The notes under the pieces are model-generated. The model worked only from the letters and a program-made list of their open reading frames with translations, had not been told where the DNA came from and ran no database searches. This document shows positions 52,501 to 61,500 of a stretch of 64,000 bases of DNA, piece by piece; the first letter of the stretch is position 1; each line of letters starts with the position of its first letter. A program made the translations under genes and the position numbers. Source of the DNA: Hyaloperonospora brassicae (taxonomy: Eukaryota; Oomycota; Peronosporomycetes; Peronosporales; Peronosporaceae); NCBI GenBank assembly GCA_947650285.1, contig CANTFL010000375.1, forward strand, positions 62,001 to 126,000, written 5' to 3'.

Positions 52501-55500
52501 AGAAGCGTCAACGGAAAGAGGCGAAAAAAGCGACAAATTATGTTGCATGAACGTGTCGGATAACCGAGTGAGCACGTGTTCGGCTTTCCACAGATCAGCA
52601 CTGCTCGGAAGCATTGAGTGGCCTCCTTTTTTCCACAGTACGTCTTTTCGAGATCTGCATCCAACAGTCTTCTCGATGGTCTCCTGCATGCGCTGGGACA
52701 TATCCAGCAAAGCACTCCAGTGCGAGCCCCACGAAAACGCACCAGCTGGATGCTGCCCGATCAGTTTCGCTAGTCGCAGCAGAGACTTCTTGAACCATCG
52801 CCAGTGGATGAGAAATCGTGTCCACTCGAGAGTCTTCACTCGTAACTGAATGGAAAACTCATACCGATTTCGAAGAGCAGCCTCAACAGCTTCGAAACAC
52901 AAAGCATCCGTCACTAGACCCGAACAGTCTCGATTAAGCTCCACGAGGAAAGCGTCAAAAGCACTCAGAAGCGGATACACCAAAAATGTCAGCTTGTTTT
53001 CCACGTTTAAACAGTCAGCTTGATACTTGTGCACAGCGTAAGACTGCTGCAACACCGACAGATCGTTCAAATCGCTCTCTAGACGGTCACCCCTCGCACT
53101 GCGCTTTTCATTGCCGCTTCTTGACAACCTCGTGCAGAGCAGATCGACTTTCAAATACTCTTCTTGCTCGCAAAATCTCAACCACTCAGTACCACTGAGC
53201 AGCTTGAGATGACACTGGCCTATAAGAACAGACTTCCAAACGCTGTCAAGGTCAGTCTTTAGGGATGGGGTGCTTGCGACACGTTTAGCCACTAAAGACT
53301 GTAAGTTTGAAAAGGCCGCATGGTTCGCAGAAAGATACGCTGGTATCGGAGGTAAGCCGGCTGACCTGTCTAACAAGCTTGCCAATTGGCGCATTGTTTT
53401 GTCATTCATTCTGAAAATGTCAGCGTACATTTCCGTTTTCGTCACCGACTGGAGGAAACGCGTAAGTAATTCAACCAAGCTTTGAGCGTTTGCGTTGCCA
53501 CTCAAGTCGCAAGCAATCTTTTCCAGTGCAAAAAGGAGGCGATCCGCGTCGATTGACCAGCAAGTGTTTCTGTCACCGCACGTGCTGGTCACTTCTGCAA
53601 TACGCCGCAGTGCAAAAGGTGCAAGCGCCACGCCCAAAGATGTGTCTGCATTTTGCAACTCAAAGACCGGCGTTGACGGTAGATGGCCAAGAGCCTGTTC
53701 TAGTGCCCTCTGCGAGTAGCTCGTTCCCTGGCGCGTAAGCCGCGATGCGATTTCCCTTAGCCAAGGATCCAAGGTATCGACTCCATGAGGGTCCGCTATA
53801 TCTTCAGAGCCAACAACGCTCGTATCTGAAGTCAGCCAACTCAGCTGTGCATCAAATATGCCACTGTTTTCTGTCCGCTGCAAAGACAGAAGAAGATGTT
53901 CGAGGTACACAATGTCTCGCTGTAGCACAAGCCTCTCACTCTGCTCGCACAACACTAGCGTCGAAGGCGTAGCAATCATTGAAAGCGCACGCTGAGCTTG
54001 GCATTGCTGTGATGTTTTCAAAGCACCGGAGAATAATTCAAGAAAGTCTCTGCTCATGTCAAGCTGCACAAGCAAACCGTCTCCATAAACACGTTCAAAA
54101 GACCCGACGATTGCGTTTAGCGGGTCTGTCCCCCGTGAAAGCTCAGTCGAAGCCAATGAAGACCAGCTTTCTAAATGGCGGCGGTTAATGCGGCCGTGTT
54201 TCATGCCTGCTGCATGCTCTCCTAGCTTGTTCATCACAAGCTCATGGGCAGTCTGGAAGGCCTGAGAAAGAGTAAACCCGGGCACTCCACAAGCCAGCGC
54301 AATCTTCACAAGATCCAGTCGATGTGTGTCTTCTTCCAAAAGTGCAATTTCAATACATCGGTTACGCATCGCGCGGGAAACCTCACCGTACTGAGGGTCC
54401 ATGGCCAGAAACATCCGGAAGTTCTTGTGAGGCCTGACAATGCGCAGCTTGCCGTTTATGATGCCGCACTCATTGATGAGCATCTCACCACCAGTTTCCA
54501 TCAGCGAGTTCAATCGGTCCAGCACAGACGAGCTACAGAAATTGACGTTGTCTAGGAGCACCCAATGACCCCTTTCCATGGCCTGGATAAGCGCACCGTC
54601 CACCCATTCAAAACAGCTTGCAATTGAGGCGGATGTACTGAGTCGTACCACATTATCAATGCTTATCACAAGACCAGCAAGCGTTGCTCGCATCTCCTCG
54701 TTCCCGGCCTCTTTCGTCAGCATACTTATGATGTTCTTCATCATGTCAACAAGACCCTCATCATATTGTCCCTTCGCCAGCTTTTTCCCCTGAAACTTCT
54801 TTCCGTCTTCACTATGACTCCGAGATAATGCACTATCGCTGTGGTACTTCGCCCGTGTGCAGAGCGCCCACCAAGAGCTGCAGAGGCGGCTGAACTTGTT
54901 CTGGGTCGCGACCCTTTTCCTCTGAGTTATCCCGCCAGTCGTAGAGGCGAGCATCAATTGCTGAAGAACTTTCTCGTAAACACTTTCAATGTTCTGCTTG
55001 ATGTCACGCAGCTGTCGGCCAACATCCGCTTGTTCAAAACAGCCTAGCAACTCTGTCGCGTCCGTCCCAGCGCTCATGCCGAGTTCGTGAAGTGTATTCC
55101 CACTCAGAGCAGCAAGCAGACGGACCGACGATGTTTTTCCACTCGCGGATGGACCAACAAGAAGAGCTGGCCATGACATATTCACGCAATGCACCAGTGC
55201 CTCCATAGGCTTCAGCAAAAAGTTGAATATTGGCGGGGCTACACAATTTACGTGCCCACCTTGTCGCGCGAGCAGTGCACTTCCGATTTCAACAAAATTT
55301 GCAGATACACGAAGCGGCACGGCATTCAGATCGGTCGGCCTTACACCAAACAACTCTTCGAATCGGCGAGAAATAAATTCGCGGTCGCGAGCAGAACGCA
55401 TTCGCTCAACGTAGATAAAGTTTACGTAATAGCTCATCGCCTGTATCTGGCTTTTAAAGCTATCCACAGCTTGTATCTGTTGACTCAGCAGCTCACAGAA

Positions 55501-58500
55501 GCGAAACACATCGCGTAGATTGAATTCCCACGGTGCGCCAAGGCGTCCATACCTGCAGCTTACCATGGTGTCCTCATGCACCACTCGATTGAAGGCAACC
55601 ATTCGCTCAACCAGAGTCTTTCCAGTGTACTGGGAATCGCTAAGACCCGAATCCGTATCCACAACTGCGCAATGCAACGCAGGGTACATCGAGCCCGCGA
55701 TATAGATGAGATCTTGCTCGTGCAATGTCTCGACAAAAACGCGTGTGAATCGGTTCAAAAAGGATTTTGGAAGCCCCTTACGGCCACCGCCCTGTCGAAG
55801 CGGATTTTGTGCAGCAAACACTCGAAAAGTGGGCGGGCATTCGAACTCACGATCGAGTTCTGGTATGTAAACGCTACCTCGGTGGTCTAAACAAGAATTC
55901 AGACCCTCCAAAACTGACTGCGATGCCAAGTTAAGTTCGTCAAGAAGAACCCAGTCACCGGCTTTCAGGGCGCGTAGAAACACACCATCGCACCACTCAA
56001 ACAAGCCGCTGGCATTTCCTTTCCCTGCTTCGTCACCATCCTTGCCACCAGCGGCAACGGGTAAATCCGACCCAAACAAATCGGAAATGTCCGTTTGCTC
56101 GGACAAGTTTATTCGCACTAAACGATGACCAGAAGCTGCCGCCAATGCGCTAATCAAACTGGTCTTACCGACTCCAGGAGAGCCTTCCAAAATGATAGGG
56201 CGGCTAACCTGCATGGCCCGCAACACGCGCTGCAAGTTTGACATTGTCGTGGGAGCTTTCAGAGAAAACGACGATTTCTGTTGCGCGCTATCAGGTCCGC
56301 GCGAGATAAAAAAAGGGTGAATGCCAAACCGCTCTTCAGCAACTTTGTCCGCAGCAAAGGAGTTTAACTGATCAATGCTGCATTCGACAGGCAGCGTCGT
56401 GGCGTTCAGCGACTCAACCACTTTTTCCTTTACATAGCGATTGTCGTCCGGCACTAGCGCCAACAAGTAGCCATAGGCCTCCTCTTTAGCTTTACGAACT
56501 GCGTGCAGTGCTTTATCAGAGCCGAGGCCTAGACCGTCCAGTATGGACAATGCTGCACCCTGGACAAAAGCCGTCCACGCCGTTACCTCCGACGATACGC
56601 CAGTTTTGTCTTTTTCCACGACGGATGTGATGAAATTTACCCAACTGAGAATGTCGCGCAAGGTCACAGCTCCGCATCCACATACACCTCCGTTTGCCGT
56701 ATTGAATGCTTTGACAAAGCTTAAAATAGGGCCACATAGCGAAGCCAAGGCGTCAATAGTCATCGACTGCGTACCTGGAGCTGGCAAAACAACCTCCCGA
56801 GATCCGATCAACTTATCGCGAACGATTGTGGTGATATCATCCAGATCGGAAATCGGGGGTACCCAGATCTCGGTGAAACGGTTACGTAGAGCAGGCGACA
56901 GCTCGCGCTTACCGAAATCGCCACCGGGGTTCATCGTCGCCATCACACGCCACTTCGAATGAGCTACAATTTCTTCAACCTGATCGCCGCCCTTTTCAGC
57001 GAGCAGCAGCGTCCGTGACGGCTCGAGCACACTATTCAGACGCTCCAGCACGGCGTCTTCTGCAAGATTTACCTCGTCAATCAAAATTAAATCACCATTC
57101 TTCATGGACTCCACCAGTGGACCGTCAGCCCACTGAAAAATAGACTGATACCGTCGTTTCAGTACGTCAATCTTCTCCACAAGCTCCTTTTGCGTCGTCA
57201 ATTCACCACTCAGAGCGCTAGCTCGTGCATCCTGATACTTTACAAGCATTGCACTCAGGCTTTCGACCATAGCACCAGCCCGACGTTGTTCGGTTTTCGA
57301 TTCGTCATTGCACTCGCCACGCATCGTGAAGAAATCTCTTAATGTCGCTTCCAACTCCTGAGCAATCTTTTCTTTTCCTCGCACGGGTCGTAAACAGCCG
57401 AGAAAATCTGAAGTCTCGCTGTGCTGGTGACAATTCAGAATCAAGAGCGGCTGAGCGAAAAGAAGCGAAAATAATTGACAAACCGTCGTCTTCCCGCAAC
57501 CCGTTTCTCCCACCAGGAGGACAGGCTCCTTGTTTTGCAGACAGCGCCCTACAAGCGCAAAGAGCCGCCGTAATGACTTTGTCAGACTGATCTTATCCAA
57601 ACCTGCTGCATTGCCTGACGAATAAGGCCCATCATTCTTCGATATTCCAGAAGCAGCTTCGTCGATAGCGTGACCCACCATCGCTTGGACACGCTTAAAT
57701 TGTTCTTCGGTACCCCATACCGTCTCCTGCTCAATTTCACCATTCTCATCCAGTAGGTTGGACTCACGGGGCTTTCCACTGTAGTACAAGACATCCAAGT
57801 CGATTTTCACATTGCACTTCTCCTCCAAAACTCGCTTGACGATTTGCTTCTCGCCATCCTTCCGTAACCGCTCGGCCAACAAACAGTACCCTTCCTCGGC
57901 TAGAGCCTGCTTTGTTGCTGGTCGACGATCTGCCCACCTAAGTAAATCCCGAGTGGTGATAAATCCTGACTTTCCGGCAAAGACCGATGATTGTTGCCGT
58001 ACAAGTTGCAGCTGCTGCATTATGTCAATCAAAATCCCACAATACGAAGGAGGCAGTAAACTGCGTTCCTGCAAAATAGTCTGTAGCTCACTGGGGGCAA
58101 CCTCATCAATCTGAATCTCCAAAAATCGGTTGCGAAATGCGCGTGATAGCACCTTGCGTCCGCCATAGAGCCCTGGTGGATTTTGCGTTGCAAACAGCAT
58201 AAACTTCGGGTGAGGCTTAACTATTTCCTGCGTCTCTGACACATACAGTTCACGGTTGTCATCCAAGAGTCGATTCAAAGCCTCCAAAACTTCCGAAGGA
58301 GCTAGATTTAGCTCATCCAAGATGATCCACCAGCCCTTGCGAATGGCTTCTACTAACACACCCTCCTTGAACGCAAGCTTCCCATCAGAATCCGAGACGT
58401 AGCTTCCCAAATACTCCTGGATATCGGTGTGGTCGTGGTTATTAATGCGCACGCATTTTTGCCCGATGCGTGCAGCCAGATATCCAATCAACGACGTCTT

Positions 58501-61500
58501 ACCAGCAGATGTTGGTCCCTGCAGCAGCACAGGATAATTACCAATCAAAGCTGCCCTTGATATGTGACGCAGGTTTTCTTCCACAGACTTCGTAAGCACG
58601 AACCTCCGTCGGGAGGTCACGGGATCCGGCAACGAATCGTCTTTTGGAAGTTGAAAATAGCCTTTGCGAAGCCAGTAAGAGCTCACTAGAACAAAGTCAG
58701 CAGTCTTTTTTGAGCCTCCAGGACACGGCGGGGAACGCGTCAAATCCTTCGACTTCATCGTTTTCGCAAAAGTATTTTTTATGAGTTTCTCAAGATACTG
58801 GCGCGAAACCGATTCGAGCTGAGTACAAAAGCTCGAACAAAACCCTTCAAACATTGCTCGGGGTGTGCCGTAGCCTCGCTGAATTAGAATACGTGTGATA
58901 CGCATCGCCTGGCTCAGCGTGCGAAGCGAGTAGCGAGGTTTGTGACGCGCACCATCGCTCAATCGTAAATCAGCTTGCTTTCTTGCTTCAAGATAAAACT
59001 CAACCGTTTGGGGTACTAACGTGCCCGCAATCTCCCTAAACTGATCAGAAACCACCATCTGCAAGTCCAAGCGGTCGACGCACTCGTCAATATAGATCTC
59101 TGTAAAACGGTTGCGAAGGGAAGGCGGGAGGTCCTTCTTACCGACGTCCGTGGACGGGTTCATCGCACCAAAGATACGAAAGTTAGGGTGCGGGCGAATC
59201 ACTTCGACATCGCCACGCTCTGTGATGGAAAATGCACTTGTTTCGTGCTCCAGCAACGTACCAATTCGCTCCAGTGTATCAGACGATGCAAGATTAATTT
59301 CATCAAGCAGTACCCAATGACCCTTACGCAATGCTTTCACTAGAGCACCCTCCACAAATGAGAAGGCGAAGTGCGATTCGGCTTGCTCTTTCTGCCTGTC
59401 AAACCGCACCAATTCAGCCTCGAATGCGTCCCATCGATTCGCCAAATTACTCGTCGTCTTCCCAAACGTCGATGTTTTGTTGCTAGCGGTGCCCGCCCAT
59501 GCCTCCCGATCTGCTTTGTAGTCGTCACGCTGAAGTTGGGAAGCAGCCATCTGGATGGCTTTTCGCATACCCTTTACTAACTTCTTCCATTCCTTACGCT
59601 CTAGCGCAATCCGGACTACATTCAAAAAGCCTGCATTGCTTTTTTCAGAAAACGTAGCCGTGAACAGATCTACGAATGCCATGTACAATGGGCGAGCGAG
59701 CAGATGAATTTCCACCGGCTGAAAACCTCCCACGAGATCGGAACTGTCACTTTGGATGTTCAAGTTTTGTACCACCAGGTGCTGTCCCATTGCTGCGGCC
59801 AAGTGCTGAATGACTGTGGTTTTACCACAACCAGTCTCCCCGATAAGCAGTGCTGGCTCGCAAGTAGCGACAGTGACTGCCATCTTCTCCAACAGACGTA
59901 GCACCTGACCAGTCATCACCACAGAACCAGTGGCCGGCTTTTCACCTTGTTTGATCCGTGTTTGTTGTGGCAATGTCGGCAAGCGCACGCGACCAAACTC
60001 CACTTCGTGTTGGTTGAATGCAACGTGGGGCTTGTGCTGCTCAAGGTAATGCTCAATCTTGTCAGGCTGCACTTCCCAAATGGCTGCTATCGCACAAGCA
60101 GAATGCAGGCGCGTCTTTGGATCCCGGATTCCTGCGCAGAATACATCAAGCGCCTCTACCACAATTTTCATGCGCTCGTCTTCAGTCATATAATCGTGAC
60201 CGGAGGGTGAGTAATGGCTAGTGGCCCCTGCAGTATATGAGCTGCAGCGATGTATTCGCTTGCACCACTTCAGCAAATCACGTAAGCAAAAATCACGCCC
60301 ATAATTACGCCGTGTCTCCTTCCACAGGTGTGCCGACCCACCGACCTCTTCGTTCATACTGCCAGATACAGTACTGTAAGTGACCATTACTTTTGATATC
60401 ACCTGTCGTGGGATCTTTGCAAAACGGGCGAGCAGTATTTGCTCAGTCTCTTTATTTGAAAGAGGTGCAACTTTTACAACCGTCCAAACAGATTCCTGAA
60501 AGCCCTTTGGCAGTTGATGTCCATGCGTCGTCGTTCCAAATAACTGAAAATTGGGGTGCGCCACTAGCAACTCACCACGACCAGGGAGCACCATTTCGCG
60601 CGTTTCGAGGAGCGGCATCAGCGCCGCCAGCACCTCGAACGGTGCCCGATCGATATCCTCGATAACCACCCACCGCCCCGTCAGCACAGCAGTCGTGAGC
60701 GCACCAGGTTGCCATGTGAATTCACCTGGAACGTCTGTGCACACATATGATCCAAGCAACGTCTTGCTATCAATTTGATCGTCCAGATGTAGCTCGACTA
60801 CGTTATCGTTGCCAGACAATCGAGACAGTTCCCGAATCATAGCAGTCTTACCGCTCCCGCCTGGACCTGCAACCAAAATGGGCCGCTTTAGACCGAGTGC
60901 AATCGCGATTGACCGCAAGATACGCTTAGTCGACGATGTAGGCACGAGCTCAGTGCACACTGACGTTTTTTCCGACACGACTCGTTGCTGCTCGAGCTTG
61001 CTCGTTGGAACGACGACGCCGAAAATGTTCGCCAGGGAGTCGTGAAGCGGCACTAGTTGCGTTAATGCGCTGTCACTTTCGTCTTTCTGCTGACACGTTC
61101 TTGCTTTGATCAGCTGCTCTTGCCGTGTGGCGTCTTCACTGTAGAGCTCAATTTCAATTTCTCGAACGGTCGGGCAGCTACCACTCACTGCAGCTTCTTC
61201 GCCGACATTCAACGCACTAAAAAAAGCAGTTCTCTGTGTACTGTCCAGCTTCAAAATTGATGCCGTTGCACGCGCGGCGTACCATCGGATGTACGTGTCG
61301 TCGTGGAAGCAGAGCGGAAAAAACGGCGTCCAATTCCAAAGCGGCACGAGCTCTCTGGGTCTCGGCCGTAGCAGTTCAAAAGCCGTCTTGGCAATCCGTC
61401 GTAGCCTCGTCAGCGTCTCGTGGCACGACTGCTTTAGCGCGGCGTCCGTGTCTGCAAACGCAAAGAAACACGGCGCTGCCTCAAAGTACTGTTGCACCAA